Assembly (NCBI GenBank): GCA_021628825.1
Contig: JAJXRY010000002.1
Span: 1,370,830-1,434,829 of the forward strand
Source of the DNA: Lachnospiraceae bacterium
GTDB lineage: Bacteria > Bacillota > Clostridia > Lachnospirales > Lachnospiraceae
DNA: 64,000 bases
Direction: 5' to 3'
Positions 48,627 through 58,896 of this stretch are shown here, piece by piece (the stretch's first letter is position 1; every line of letters begins with the position of its first letter). A program made the translations under genes and the position numbers. A model generated the notes under the pieces. That model ran no database searches. It was given only the letters and a program-made list of their open reading frames with translations, and was not told the origin of the DNA.

Positions 48627-49382
48627 ATGTCAGGGAAAACAACAGGAAGTGTCCGGCTGTCGGAGAGAATGCTGGCGATTGCACAGATGGTAAGCCCCGG
48701 AATGCGCGTATGTGATGTGGGATGCGATCATGGCTTTGTATCGATTTATCTGGTAGAGGAGGGGATTGCGCCCTCGGTGCTTGCCATGGACATCGGGAAA
48801 GGTCCGCTGCAGCAGGCACAGAGACACATTGAAGAAGCAGGATTGCAGAATAGAATCACCACACGGTTATCCGATGGCTTAAAACAGTATCGGGAAGGAG
48901 AGGCGGACTGCCTCATTATTGCCGGGATGGGAGGACCCCTTATGCAGGAGATCCTCTCGAATAAAAAGGTAAAAGATTTCAAGGAGATCATCCTTGCACC
49001 ACAGTCCGAGATCTGTGAATTCCGGAAGTTCCTTGCGGATCACGGATTTGAAATTATAGCAGAGAATATGGTTTTTGAGGACGGGAAATACTATCCCATG
49101 ATGAAGGTGCATCTGGTGATCAAGGGAGAGGAAAGCTGGAAAGCACCCTCCATACCGGGAACACGGGATGAGGAAGTGGCATACCGCTTCGGACCGCTTC
49201 TGCTTGCACACAGGCACCCTGTTTTAATACAGTACTTACATAAGGAAGAACGAAAGAATATTGCAATTCTGAACTCATTGAAGGAGTACGAGGGGGAACG
49301 AATCGGCGCAAGACGGAATATACTGGAACAGGAACTGCTTTTTATCCGGACGGCGCTGCAGGAAATGGAAGGAGAAGGCTAG
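48627..49382 (+). CDS. trmK: tRNA (adenine(22)-N1)-methyltransferase TrmK
   Basis: Intact 251-residue class I methyltransferase of the TrmK family, methylating N1 of A22 in tRNA. The SAM-binding motif is VCDVGCDHGFVSIYLVEE, followed by AMDIGKGPLQQA and the catalytic-region block IIAGMGGPLMQEIL. The start at 48627 has GGAGAAGG upstream; the longer reading from 48582 lacks such a site. trmK directly after rpoD is the usual clostridial order. The next gene starts 1 bp after its stop. Confidence 0.9.
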   Translation: MSGKTTGSVRLSERMLAIAQMVSPGMRVCDVGCDHGFVSIYLVEEGIAPSVLAMDIGKGPLQQAQRHIEEAGLQNRITTRLSDGLKQYREGEADCLIIAGMGGPLMQEILSNKKVKDFKEIILAPQSEICEFRKFLADHGFEIIAENMVFEDGKYYPMMKVHLVIKGEESWKAPSIPGTRDEEVAYRFGPLLLAHRHPVLIQYLHKEERKNIAILNSLKEYEGERIGARRNILEQELLFIRTALQEMEGEG

Positions 49383-49383
49383 T

Positions 49384-51048
49384 ATGGCAAATATTACCAT
49401 TGACGGGGTGACGAAGGAATACCCGAATGGACTGAAGTATGAGGAAATTGCATCCGAATATCAGAAGCAGTATGATAACATGATCGCACTGGTACTGGAA
49501 AATGGAAAGATCCGGGAGCTGATCAAGCCGGTACATAAGGACTGTACCCTGTCCTTTTTGACCTTAAAGGATGTGATCGGGCACAAAACCTATGTCCGTA
49601 CCGCTATTATGACGCTGATTAAAGCGGTATATGATGTGCTCGAGGATAAGGAGATTACGAAGGTAAAGGTAGAATTTGCCGTCGGGCAGGGTTATTACAT
49701 CAATATCAGGATGGATGAAAAGCTTACTCCCGAAATGGCAGAGAAGATCCGACAGAGGATGAAGGAGCTGGTGGATGCCGACCGCCCGATTATTAAGCGG
49801 TCTTATCCGATTGATGATGCGGTAGAACTGTTCCGTAAGTACAAGATGTACGATAAGGTGAACCTGTTCCGTTACCGTAGGGGGTCTTCTGTCAATATCT
49901 ATTGTCTGGACGGTTATTACGACTATTATTACGGTTATATGCTGCCAAGCACCGGATATCTTAAATATTACGATGTGATGCAGTATGAGGAAGGGTTATT
50001 ATTGCTGATTCCGGGCGTAACCGAGCCGGATAAGATCGATTTCTTTGAACCGAGGGAAAAGCTGTTCCATGAGCTGAAAACCACAACACAGTGGGGAGAA
50101 AGCATTGGAATTGAAACGGTCGGAGACTTAAACAACGCGATCTGCAGCGGTGATATGAACGATATGATCCTTATGCAGGAGGCGCAGCAGGAACGCAGAA
50201 TCGGTGAGATTGCACAGGAAATTGTGAAGCGTGGAGATGTGAAGTTCGTGCTGATCGCAGGTCCGTCCTCTTCGGGTAAAAACCACGTTTTTCCCATCGT
50301 TTGTCGGTACAGCTGCGTACCTATGGACTGGTGCCGCATCCGATCGGACTGGATGATTATTTCGTAAACAGGGATAAGACGCCGAGGGATGAAAACGGGG
50401 ATTATAACTTTGAATGTCTGGAAGCCATTGACGTGGCGCAGTTTAACGAGGATATGCAGCGTCTGTTAAGGGGAGAGAGGGTCGAGATCCCTTCCTTTAA
50501 TTTCAAGACAGGACTTCGTGAATATAAGGGCAATTTCAAGCAGTTAGGGCCGGAGGATGTGCTGGTGATCGAAGGAATCCACGGATTGAACCCTAAGACG
50601 ACAGAAGGGCTTCCCGATGACAGTAAGTAGAAGATTTACATTAGTGCCTTGACAAGGCTGAATATCGACGAGCATAATAGAATACCGACGACCGATGGAA
50701 GACTGATCCGCCGTATGGTAAGGGATGCCAGAACAAGAGGCGCAAGTGCGAAGCGGACGATTGAAATGTGGCCTTCCGTACGTCGTGGTGAGGAAGCGTA
50801 TATTTTCCCTTATCAGGAAAGCGCGGATGTGATGTTTAACTCCGTGCTGATCTATGAGCTTGCAGTACTGAAACAGTACGCAGAACCGCTGTTATTCAGC
50901 ATCCAGAAGGGAGAACCGGAATACTACGAGGCAAAGCGTCTCTTAAAATTTCCTCGAAAACTTCCTTGGCATTGACAGTAAAAATGTTCCCCATAACTCC
51001 ATCTGCCGTGAGTTTATCGGGGAAGTTTGTTCAACGTCTGAGAACTAA
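49384..51048 (+). CDS. Uridine kinase-like protein with TGS/threonyl-tRNA-synthetase-like N-terminus (frame broken, one in-frame TAG)
   Basis: Large nucleoside-kinase-like protein of about 553 residues. The N-terminal 60 residues form a TGS-like domain (ITIDGVTKEYPNGLKYEEIA), followed by a threonyl-tRNA-synthetase-editing-like segment. The kinase half shows the P-loop, restored to IAGPSSSGKTTFSHRLS, then VPHPIGLDDYFVNRDKTPRD and VLVIEGIHGLNP. Homopolymer errors at 50279-50283, near 50292 and near 50950 break the frame. A TAG at 50628-50630 is in frame where the family has an aromatic residue before KIYISALT. Widespread in clostridia as a phosphoribulokinase/uridine kinase family protein of unproven role. 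Confidence 0.8.
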
Positions 51049-51060
51049 TAAGCCATGCAG

Positions 51061-51117
51061 CTGCCATTGACACACTTTCTTGGAAGCTTGTTTACAAAGA
51101 AGTGGTGTCGATGGCAG
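51061..51117 (+). terminator. Long imperfect hairpin between kinase-like gene and rnpB
   Basis: Arms of about 20 nt (CTGCCATTGACACACTTTCTT and AAGAAGTGGTGTCGATGGCAG) pair with a few bulges around a 15-nt loop. No U-tract follows. It may end the upstream transcript or process it; TTGACA lies in the left arm but has no clear -10 partner. Confidence 0.4.
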
Positions 51118-51137
51118 ATAACTAAATTAGGAAACAT

Positions 51138-51476
51138 AAGTAGGACAGGTGATCGCGGCCGTATTTATACGGGTGAGGAAAGTCCGGGCTTCACAGGGCA
51201 GGATGCCGGATAACGTCCGGTGGAGGTGACTCCAAGGCTAGTGCAACAGAAATAAACCGCCCGGTTTACCGGGTAAGGGTGGAAAGGCAGTGTAAGAGAC
51301 TACCGCCTTGCTGGTAACAGGAGGGGCACATGTAAACCCCATTCGAAGCAAGACCAAAACGAAGGCGCTAAGGTTTGCCCGACCAGCCTTCAGGTGGGTC
51401 GCTTGAGGCGATTGGCAACAGTCGTCCTAGATAGATGATCACTCAACGACATAACCCGGCTTATCGTCCTGCTTAT
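51138..51476 (+). ncRNA. rnpB: RNase P RNA (bacterial)
   Basis: 339-nt catalytic RNA of ribonuclease P, which matures the 5' ends of tRNAs. Recognisable conserved blocks are GAGGAAAGTCCGGGC near the 5' end, the ACAGAAATA region, GTAAACCCC and the 3' AACCCGGCTTA. The terminal helix P1 pairs AAGTAGGAC with GTCCTGCTT. A strong terminator follows immediately. Confidence 0.95.
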
Positions 51477-51485
51477 CTTTTATAG

Positions 51486-51527
51486 TAACGATTCAGAACC
51501 AGACAAAAACTGAATCGTTATTTTTTT
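51486..51527 (+). terminator. Terminator of rnpB
   Basis: Perfect stem AACGATTCAG / CTGAATCGTT followed by ATTTTTTT. Confidence 0.9.
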
Positions 51528-51534
51528 ACTTTTA

Positions 51535-51665
51535 TAAGAAATTCCGCTGGAATTTCCTATAAAAGCAAAAAAAGCTCCGCATGGATGCACAGCTCGCGGA
51601 GAAGAAATTAGTTGCTTTGCAACACCGCTCGCGCGCGAAGAGTTCGCAAGCAAACTCTTTATTTT
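51535..51665. repeat. Compact hairpin-rich element between rnpB and rpsT
   Basis: Begins with a near-perfect inverted repeat (TTTTATAAGAAATTCC / GGAATTTCCTATAAAA) and continues with GCTCCGC, CGCGGAG and GCTCGCGCGCGAAGAG blocks that pair locally. No coding signal. It resembles sequences recurring in intergenic DNA of related gut clostridia, from memory only. Confidence 0.4.
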
Positions 51666-51667
51666 AA

Positions 51668-51706
51668 AAGACCTCAACTCACATGACGGTATGAGTTGAG
51701 GTCTTA
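51668..51706 (-). terminator. Terminator of rpsT
   Basis: Perfect stem AAGACCTCAACTCA / TGAGTTGAGGTCTT with a 10-nt loop, 41 bp beyond the rpsT stop on the minus strand. Confidence 0.9.
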
Positions 51707-51746
51707 CATTTTCATTTCAAAAACTAAATTTCAGATCTTCCGATGA

Positions 51747-52010
51747 TTAAGCCATCTTGTTAACAGCCTGAGCTAAACGAGATACTTTTCTGGAAGCTGT
51801 GTTCTTATGGTAAACGCCCTTGCTGGCAGCCTTATCGATTACTGTAGTAGCAGCAACTAAAGCTTCCTGTGCAGCAGCCTTGTCGTTTGCTTCGATAGCA
51901 GCAACAACCTTCTTGACAGCTGTCTTAACTCCGGACTTGATTGCCTTATTTCTTTCAGCTCTTGTCTGATTAACTAAGATTCTCTTCTTTGCAGATTTAA
52001 TGTTAGCCAC
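51747..52010 (-). CDS. rpsT: 30S ribosomal protein S20
   Basis: Intact 87-residue basic protein that binds 16S rRNA. Sequence begins VANIKSAKKRILVNQTRAER and ends KVSRLAQAVNKMA. The start is GTG at 52010, 8 bp after AGGAGG; the S20 family normally begins MANIKSAKKR, so an upstream ATG in the same frame (52019) is not used. It is divergent from gpr, the common clostridial arrangement. Confidence 0.95.
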   Translation of the reverse strand: MANIKSAKKRILVNQTRAERNKAIKSGVKTAVKKVVAAIEANDKAAAQEALVAATTVIDKAASKGVYHKNTASRKVSRLAQAVNKMA

Positions 52011-52202
52011 GATGTACACCTCCTATTAAAATCGTAAGTTACTGAGATGTTTCATTAAAGCCGGACACGGACGTCTTAATGTAAACACACGCATATTATT
52101 GTAGCCGTATCTTACAAATATGTCAATAACAAAAACGAATAAAAATATGACAATTCTGGAAAAAAATATTTATGAAAAATAATTTCGGAGGGGCAGAAAA
52201 AA

Positions 52203-53113
52203 ATGGAGCAGGTGCAGATTCGGACGGACTTGGCTTTAGAAGCACGGGAAAGTGTCTCGGAGAAGGAGGAACACCTTCATGGGGTGCAGGTGGAAGAAGA
52301 ATATAAGGAAGAAAGTGAGATTAAGATTACACGGGTAACGATCGAGAGTAAGAATGGAGCACGTCTTCTGGGAAAGGCGATGGGAACCTATGTGACGCTG
52401 GAAGCCCCCAATATGGGACATCCGCATGAAGATAATCATGAAGAAATTGCCAGGGAGCTGGCGTATCAGATCAAATCCCTGCTTCCGAAGGAAAAAGGAG
52501 CAGCTGAGTATTCTCATTATCGGTCTTGGAAACCGGGAGGTAACGGCAGATTCGTTGGGGCCGCGTGTGGTAGATAACCTGACGATTACTAGGCATATGG
52601 TAATGGAATTCGGGAATGCGGCTTATGAAGGCCGTAAGATTCCCCTTACCAGCAGCCTTGTTCCGGGCGTTATGGCGAAGACCGGAATGGAATCACAGGA
52701 AATCATCAGCGGTGTGGTGGCACAGACACATCCGGATCTGGTACTTGTGATTGATGCATTAGCTGCAAGATCGATCAAAAGACTGAATCGTACTATCCAG
52801 ATTTCCAATGCGGGAATTAATCCGGGTTCCGGAGTCGGGAACTACCGGAATGCCATTCAGGAGGAGAACCTTGGCGTACCGGTCATTGCCCTCGGTGTTC
52901 CGACGGTTGTGGATGCAGCAACCATTGTACAGGATGTGGTCTTTAAGGACTGCAGTATGGAGGATCAGGATTTCCTTGACCGGAAAGAAAAGATAACGGG
53001 TGCTATGGATGAGCTTTTACAATATGTATGTGACCGGCAAAGACGTGGATTACGAGATCCAGCAGATCAGCCATATCATCTGCAGTGCCATTCATCTGGC
53101 ACTGGAGTTATAA
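52203..53113 (+). CDS. gpr: Germination protease GPR (frame broken)
   Basis: Aspartic-type protease (A25 family) of about 303 residues that degrades small acid-soluble spore proteins at germination. The N-terminal block IRTDLALEARE belongs to the propeptide/early core. Later motifs are IIGLGNREVTADSLGPRVV, SSLVPGVMAKTGMESQE, VIDALAARS and NAGINPGSGVGNYRNAI. Breaks fall near 52500 (A5) and 53026. GGAGGGGCAG precedes the start. Proof that the organism can form spores, together with spoIIP and sigK. Confidence 0.93.
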
Positions 53114-53176
53114 AAAATATGAAATTGAATGATTAAGACAAAGCAAGCATAAAATACCCTAGTGGGGTGTGGAAAC

Positions 53177-54814
53177 TTGTATAGATTATGGAACAGTCAT
53201 CTGGCCCGGAAGGGCATCATACAATTTGCAGCACTGGTGTTGATTAGTCAGGTGGAAATGGCGTATCTGCCTGTGGCGGGATATCTGCGGCAGATGGATA
53301 GCAGGGCCGCGGAGCTGTCACTGACAGAGCGTGCTATTGCCATGGAATCTGCCTATTATTATTATGGCGCATATATAACAGCAGACTCGGGAGCGGCGGC
53401 AGTGGATGCGGAAGGTACAGGAGCTGCGGTTGCAGGAATAGAGGCGACGGAGGCTGGCACAGAGGTAAATGCGGGAAGCGCAGGAACAGGAGCCGCGGAG
53501 GCAGGCGCAGAAACGGAAAAGATAGGAGTGAATAAAGCGGGGACAGAAGCAAGAGAAGGGTCAGAGATAGAAGGTGTCGGCGCAGCAGAAATGACAGAAC
53601 TGGCTGAATTTGCAGATTCGGTTGCAGACTCTAATGGAGAAGGTGGAAAAAAAGCGGGCAAGATGCACCGGCTGAAACGTCGGAAGGAATACGGATTCAA
53701 ATTGTGGATTCAAGTGAAACAGGAATTTCGACGGGAATACAGATCCAGCCGGAGATTCAGGAAGAGATGTTGAAAGAACAGGAAGCGGTTCTGGAAGCAC
53801 AGGGACAGGAGAAGCAAAAGGAACAGGAGGGGTTATGGAATGAAAGTACAGAAATTCCGCAGGAAGAATACTTCAAGCAGATGCTGAGAGAGAATGGAAT
53901 CGAAGATGTTGACAATCATTTAGCAGAAAAATGAATTCCGACAGAATGTAGAGTCCGGGCAGAACGCAGAGACGGATCAAGGCACAGCAGAAAACGAAAG
54001 CTTCTCTTATGGGACTTCTTCTTCCGGATTTGAACTGGCGGCAGTGCCTGCCTATACATATGACTGGACGAAGCAGTGGTCGGAGGACGATCTGCGTTCA
54101 GAGTTCTTTGCGGTGGACGGTTCTACCAGTATGAAAGAAGAATATCTGGATGCAGAACGATTATTAAATGAAGATTTAATATTAAACAGTGGAGAGGAAA
54201 CACAGGGGCCACAGATCCTGATTTATCATACGCATGCGAGTGAGGACTTTGTAGATTCCATTCCGGGAGATCCATCGACAACGATTGTGGGAGCAGGTGA
54301 CCGTCTGACGGAGCTTCTGGAGGGGTACGGCTTCCGCGTGCTACGTGATACGGGAGTCTATGACCAGGAACGGGACAATGCCTATGAGAAGGCACTTCCG
54401 GCAGTTGAACAGATTCTGAAGGAGAATCCGAGTATCGAAGTAGTGATTGACCTGCACCGGGATGAAATGGCGAACGACCGGAGACTGGTTATGGATTTGC
54501 AGGGGCGGCCAACGGCCCGGTTTATGTTTTTTAACGGATTTAGCTATTTGCGGAAACAGGGAGAGATTTCCTATCTGGAAAACCCGTATATTCTGGATAA
54601 TCTGGCATTTTCCTTTCAGGCGCAGGTGCTTGCCAATGAATATTACCCGGGACTGACCCGCAAGATTTACCTGAAAGCCTACCGTTATAACATGCATTTA
54701 TGCCCGAAAAGCATGCTGATTGAATTAGGAGCGCAGAACAATACCGTCGAAGAAATCATGAATGCCTGCGATCCGTTAGCACATGTTCTTGCCATGGTGC
54801 TCAAAAAGGGGTAA
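53177..54814 (+). CDS. spoIIP: Stage II sporulation protein P SpoIIP (frame broken)
   Basis: Cell-wall amidase/endopeptidase of about 545 residues that helps thin septal peptidoglycan during engulfment. The N-terminus has a signal/anchor helix (FAALVLISQVEMAYLPVAGY), followed by a long low-complexity linker rich in Ala, Gly, Glu and Thr. The catalytic domain has ILIYHTHASEDFVDS, VIDLHRDE and MLIELGAQNN. Breaks occur near 53695 and 53932. The start is uncertain: TTG at 53177 after GGGGTG or GTG at 53162. The linker is much longer than usual, perhaps variable between strains. Confidence 0.88.
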
Positions 54815-54820
54815 AATGAT

Positions 54821-54872
54821 AACTATTCAGAGCCATGCAACAGCGGTTTTACGAATGCGGTTCTGAATAGTT
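54821..54872. repeat. Dispersed palindromic repeat, copy 2
   Basis: AACTATTCAGAGCCATG and TTCTGAATAGTT ends as at 38774, with perfect pairing of 12 bp. It lies between spoIIP and lepA. Possibly also acts as a terminator stem, but no U-tract follows. Confidence 0.7.
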
Positions 54873-54920
54873 ATCAGCATATTATGAAGAAATTACTATA
54901 TCAGGAAAGGTTCAGAATTT

Positions 54921-56735
54921 ATGTCACATACTGATCAGAGTAAAATCCGGAATTTCTGCATTGTAGCGCATATTGACCACGGTAAGTCTACCCTTGCAGA
55001 CCGTATCATAGAAAAGACGGGCCTGTTAACCAGCCGTGAAATGCAGGCACAGGTACTTGACAACATGGATCTGGAGCGGGAACGTGGAATTACGATTAAG
55101 GCACAGTCTGTCCGGACGATTTATAAAGCGCAGGATGGGGAAGAATACATTTTTAACCTGATTGATACGCCGGGGCATGTCGACTTCAATTATGAGGTCA
55201 GCAGAAGCCTTGCCGCATGCGATGGGGCTATTCTTGTCGTGGATGCAGCACAGGGAATCGAAGCCCAGACTCTTGCCAATGTTTATCTGGCACTGGATCA
55301 TGACCTTGAGGTGTTCCCGGTTATTAATAAAATCGACCTGCCGAGTGCAGAGCCGGAGCGCGTAAAGAATGAAATTGAAGATGTCATCGGTATTGAAGCA
55401 CAGGATGCACCGCTTATTTCAGCCAAGAACGGAATTGGCATTGATGAAGTACTGGAAGCGATTGTACATAAGATTCCGGCACCCAAGGGAGATCCCGATC
55501 AGCCGCTGAAAGCACTGATTTTTGACTCCTTATACGATTCCTATAAGGGGGTTATTATTTTCTGCCGTCTGATGGACGGAAGGGTTTCCAAAGGGACAAG
55601 CATTAAGATGATGGCAACCGGCGCGACTGCCGAAGTTGTGGAGGTCGGCTATTTCGGAGCCGGACAGTTTATCCCCTGTGAGGAACTGGAAGCCGGTATG
55701 GTAGGTTATATTACCGCTTCGATTAAGAATGTAAAGGATACAGCGGTCGGCGATACCGTGACGGATCTTAATAATCCCTGTGCGGAGCCGCTTCCCGGAT
55801 ATAAGAAGGTGAATTCCATGGTATATTGCGGAATGTATCCGGCCGATGGCGCAAAGTATCCTGATCTGCGGGATGCGTTAGAGAAGCTACAGTTAAACGA
55901 TGCGTCCTTAAGCTATGAGCCGGAAACCTCGATTGCGCTGGGTTTTGGCTTCCGATGCGGATTCCTGGGACTGCTTCATCTGGAAATTATTCAGGAACGT
56001 TTGGAGCGGGAGTACAATCTGGATCTTGTGACAACCGCACCGGGTGTTATTTATCATGTACACAAGCTGAACGGAGAAATGATTGAACTGACGAATCCGT
56101 CCAATCTGCCGGACCCGACAGAGATTGATTATATGGAAGAGCCGGTGGTTTCTGCAGAAATCATGGTGACAACGGAGTTTATCGGTTCGATTATGGAGCT
56201 TTGCCAGGAGCGTCGTGGAAGATACCTTGGCATGGAGTATATTGAATCCACCAGAGCATTGCTGAAATACGAACTGCCATTAAATGAGATTATTTACGAT
56301 TTCTTTGATGCACTGAAATCCCGTTCCAGAGGCTATGCTTCCTTTGACTATGAGTTAAAGGGCTATGAACGGTCCGAACTTGTAAAGTTGGATATTCTGA
56401 TTAACAAGGAAGAGGTCGATGCGCTTTCCTTTATTGTGCACGCAGACAGTGCCTATGAGCGTGGCCGTAAGATGTGCGAGAAGTTAAAGGATGAAATTCC
56501 GCGTCATATGTTTGAAATCCCGATTCAGGCAGCAATCGGCGGTAAGGTCATTGCCAGAGAAACCGTCAAGGCTTACCGGAAGGATGTGCTTGCGAAGTGT
56601 TACGGTGGTGATATTACCCGTAAGAAGAAGCTTCTGGAAAAGCAGAAGGAAGGAAAGAAACGTATGCGCCAGATTGGTAACGTGGAAATTCCGCAGAAAG
56701 CATTTATGAGCGTACTGAAACTGGATGATAATTAA
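54921..56735 (+). CDS. lepA: Elongation factor 4 (LepA)
   Basis: Intact 604-residue ribosomal back-translocase GTPase. G1 is AHIDHGKSTLADRI, G3 DTPGHVDFN, G4 NKID; the family C-terminal block is GGDITRKKKLLEKQKEGKKR. GAAAGGTTC precedes the ATG. The stop codon is directly followed by the hemW start, giving a lepA-hemW operon as in most Firmicutes. Confidence 0.97.
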   Translation: MSHTDQSKIRNFCIVAHIDHGKSTLADRIIEKTGLLTSREMQAQVLDNMDLERERGITIKAQSVRTIYKAQDGEEYIFNLIDTPGHVDFNYEVSRSLAACDGAILVVDAAQGIEAQTLANVYLALDHDLEVFPVINKIDLPSAEPERVKNEIEDVIGIEAQDAPLISAKNGIGIDEVLEAIVHKIPAPKGDPDQPLKALIFDSLYDSYKGVIIFCRLMDGRVSKGTSIKMMATGATAEVVEVGYFGAGQFIPCEELEAGMVGYITASIKNVKDTAVGDTVTDLNNPCAEPLPGYKKVNSMVYCGMYPADGAKYPDLRDALEKLQLNDASLSYEPETSIALGFGFRCGFLGLLHLEIIQERLEREYNLDLVTTAPGVIYHVHKLNGEMIELTNPSNLPDPTEIDYMEEPVVSAEIMVTTEFIGSIMELCQERRGRYLGMEYIESTRALLKYELPLNEIIYDFFDALKSRSRGYASFDYELKGYERSELVKLDILINKEEVDALSFIVHADSAYERGRKMCEKLKDEIPRHMFEIPIQAAIGGKVIARETVKAYRKDVLAKCYGGDITRKKKLLEKQKEGKKRMRQIGNVEIPQKAFMSVLKLDDN

Positions 56736-57972
56736 ATGAAACAAAATTTGAGTTTGTATCTTCATATACCATTTTGTGTACGAAAGTGTCTCTACTGTGA
56801 TTTCCTGTCCGGCCCGCAGAGTGCGGACGTGCAGGAACAGTATGTAGAGGCACTGTGCCGTGAAATACAGGAGACATCGCCTGAATACCGGGAGTTTCAG
56901 GTGGTGTCTGTTTTTATTGGTGGTGGAACGCCGTCGGTGCTGCAGCCGGAACAGACGGTACGCATTATGGAAACAGTGAAACATTGCTTTGCCCTTACGG
57001 ATACCTGTGAGATCAGTATGGAAATGAACCCGGGGACGGTGACACCGGAAAAGATGCGGTCCTATCATGCTTGTGGAATCAACCGGATCAGCATTGGCTT
57101 ACAGTCTGCCAATGACAGGGAGCTGAAAGCCCTTGGCAGGATCCATACCTATGCAGACTTTTTGAAAGCCTATGAAATGGCAGTGGAAGCAGGCTTTACC
57201 AACATCAATGTGGATCTGATGTCTGCCATTCCGGAGCAGACCATGGATTCCTACCAGGAAACTTTACAGAAGGCATTGGCATTGCAACCACCGCCTGCCC
57301 ACATTTCTGCCTATAGTCTGATTGTCGAAGAAGGGACCCCCTTTTATGAACAGGAGCTGAACCTGCCGGATGAAGACACGGAACGCAGAATGTATGAAAT
57401 AACGGATGATATTTTAAGAAATGCCGGGTATCACCGCTATGAAATTTCCAATTATGCCAAAGCAGGAAAGGAATGCGTTCACAATAAGGTGTACTGGCAG
57501 AGAGGAAATTATCTTGGCCTTGGAATCGGCAGCGCATCTTTGATCCGGAATGTCCGATTCCATAATATGACGGATATTTTTGAATTATGTAAACTTAATG
57601 CTGGGGAAAAACGAGATTGAAGATGCAAGTAAAGAGCATGGAGGAAAGTTTCATGCTGGAAAAGACTATCTGAAAAAAGAAAATGCCGAAAAAGAGCAGG
57701 TGAATAAATTAAGAGAGGACGTGCAGGAGCTTCCGGTCGAGGAAGAGATGGAAGAATTCATGTTTCTGGGACTGCGGATGATGGAAGGAGTCTCGGAGCG
57801 GAAGTTCTATGAAAACTTTGGCAGACGGTTTGAAGAAGTATTTCCGGGTGTGATCGAAAAGCATGAGAAGCTGGGATTGCTTGAAGTGACAGGAGAAGAG
57901 TTCGTGCATCTGCGGCTGACACCGCATGGAATTGATGTCAGCAATCAGGTTTTTGTGGACTTTATGCTGTAA
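56736..57972 (+). CDS. hemW: Radical SAM protein HemW (heme chaperone), frame broken
   Basis: Oxygen-independent coproporphyrinogen oxidase-like protein of about 410 residues, now named HemW, a heme carrier. The 4Fe-4S/SAM motif is CVRKCLYCDF, followed by FIGGGTPSVL and NPGTVTPEK. The HemN-like C-terminal domain has EEFMFLGLRMMEGVS and VTGEEFVHLRLTPHGID. The frame breaks near 57595. The stretch between HNMTDIFEL and ELPVEEEMEEF is Lys/Glu-rich and longer than in typical members. Start overlaps lepA end. Confidence 0.92.
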
Positions 57973-58191
57973 AAATACAGGAATGAGTCAATGAGGCAGA
58001 GATCATGAGTGACTGGATAGATCACAGATGGTACGTTATGTGTCGCTGATTATTTTTATAGAAGGGTTGTTATTGGAGATGTTGTATGAACCGCATTTTT
58101 AGTTGCCAAGTATCTCTTATATCAGTATAATCAAAGGTAGTGGAAAGCTGTCCGAACCGTCCGCCAGATAATTAAATTAGTGGGAAAAGGC
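57973..58191. other. Intergenic region between hemW and sigK
   Basis: About 220 bp without a gene. Only short unsupported readings occur. hrcA usually follows hemW in related genomes; no trace of it is seen here. Confidence 0.4.
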
Positions 58192-58219
58192 ACTTGGAGC
58201 CACCGCGGGTCATAGAATA
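58192..58219 (+). promoter_or_regulatory. Mother-cell promoter candidate for sigK
   Basis: AC, exact 17-bp spacer, CATAGAATA: matches the SigK consensus AC-N17-CATANNNTA, and the -10 is also close to SigE-type boxes. It would start transcription about 18 bp before the sigK start. Confidence 0.5.
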
Positions 58220-58244
58220 ATAGAAAAGACTTTGGTGGTGCCCT

Positions 58245-58883
58245 TTGAAAACTTTTCAACAACCTTTATCTACGGAACAAGAGGCACAATATATACAGCT
58301 TTTGCATGCGGATGATCCGGTACAGGCAGCCAGGGCGCGTGAGATTCTGATCGAGAAAAACTTACGTCTGGTGGCACATATTGCAAAAAAATATCAGAAT
58401 GTGGATGAAAATATGGAGGATCTGATTTCCATAGGAACCATCGGATTGATTAAAGCGATAGAGTCCTTTGATGCAGGAAAAGGAAAGCTGAGTACTTATG
58501 CATCGCGATGTATTGATAATGAATTTCTGATGCTGCTGCGCAGCAAGAAGAAAAATTCCCGTGAAGTTTCTCTTTTTGAACCGATTGGAACAGACAAAGA
58601 GGGAAATGAAATCAGTCTCCTGGATGTGATTGAGCAGGTGCAGGAAGATGTTGTGGAACAGATGTATGAAAGAGAGAACATCCGGCGTCTGAAAATACTG
58701 ATGCAGCAGGTGCTTACACAGCGGGAACGTGAAATTATTGAATTGAGATATGGGTTACAGACGGGAACAGAAGTAACGCAGCGGGAAGTGGGGGAACGTT
58801 TTCAGATCTCACGAAGCTATGTTTCCAGAATAGAAAAACGAGCGTTATTAAAATTGAGAGAAGGCTTAAAAGCTTATGGATAG
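58245..58883 (+). CDS. sigK: Sporulation sigma factor SigK without pro-sequence
   Basis: Intact 212-residue sigma factor. It begins at TTG with MKTFQQPLSTEQEAQYIQLL, corresponding to the mature N-terminus of B. subtilis SigK. An in-frame stop at 58221-58223 leaves no room for the inhibitory pro-sequence. Region 2 has EDLISIGTIGLIKAIESF and region 4 has GERFQISRSYVSRIEKRAL. The SLFEPIGTDKEGNEISLLDV block is typical of SigK. The gene is continuous, so no skin element interrupts it. SigK drives late mother-cell genes for spore coat and cortex. Confidence 0.88.
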   Translation: MKTFQQPLSTEQEAQYIQLLHADDPVQAARAREILIEKNLRLVAHIAKKYQNVDENMEDLISIGTIGLIKAIESFDAGKGKLSTYASRCIDNEFLMLLRSKKKNSREVSLFEPIGTDKEGNEISLLDVIEQVQEDVVEQMYERENIRRLKILMQQVLTQREREIIELRYGLQTGTEVTQREVGERFQISRSYVSRIEKRALLKLREGLKAYG

Positions 58884-58896
58884 GAGGAACTAATCA

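Noticed and set aside
50628..50630. TAG read as pyrrolysine
   Set aside because: No pylT/pylS genes are in the window, the family does not use pyrrolysine, and other errors abound in this gene.
51480..51677. Minus-strand 65-codon reading between rnpB and rpsT
   Set aside because: It covers the rnpB terminator and a hairpin-rich element, with no ribosome site; such readings arise from structured repeats.
58245..58883. Skin element interrupting sigK
   Set aside because: The sigK reading is continuous from region 1.2 to region 4.
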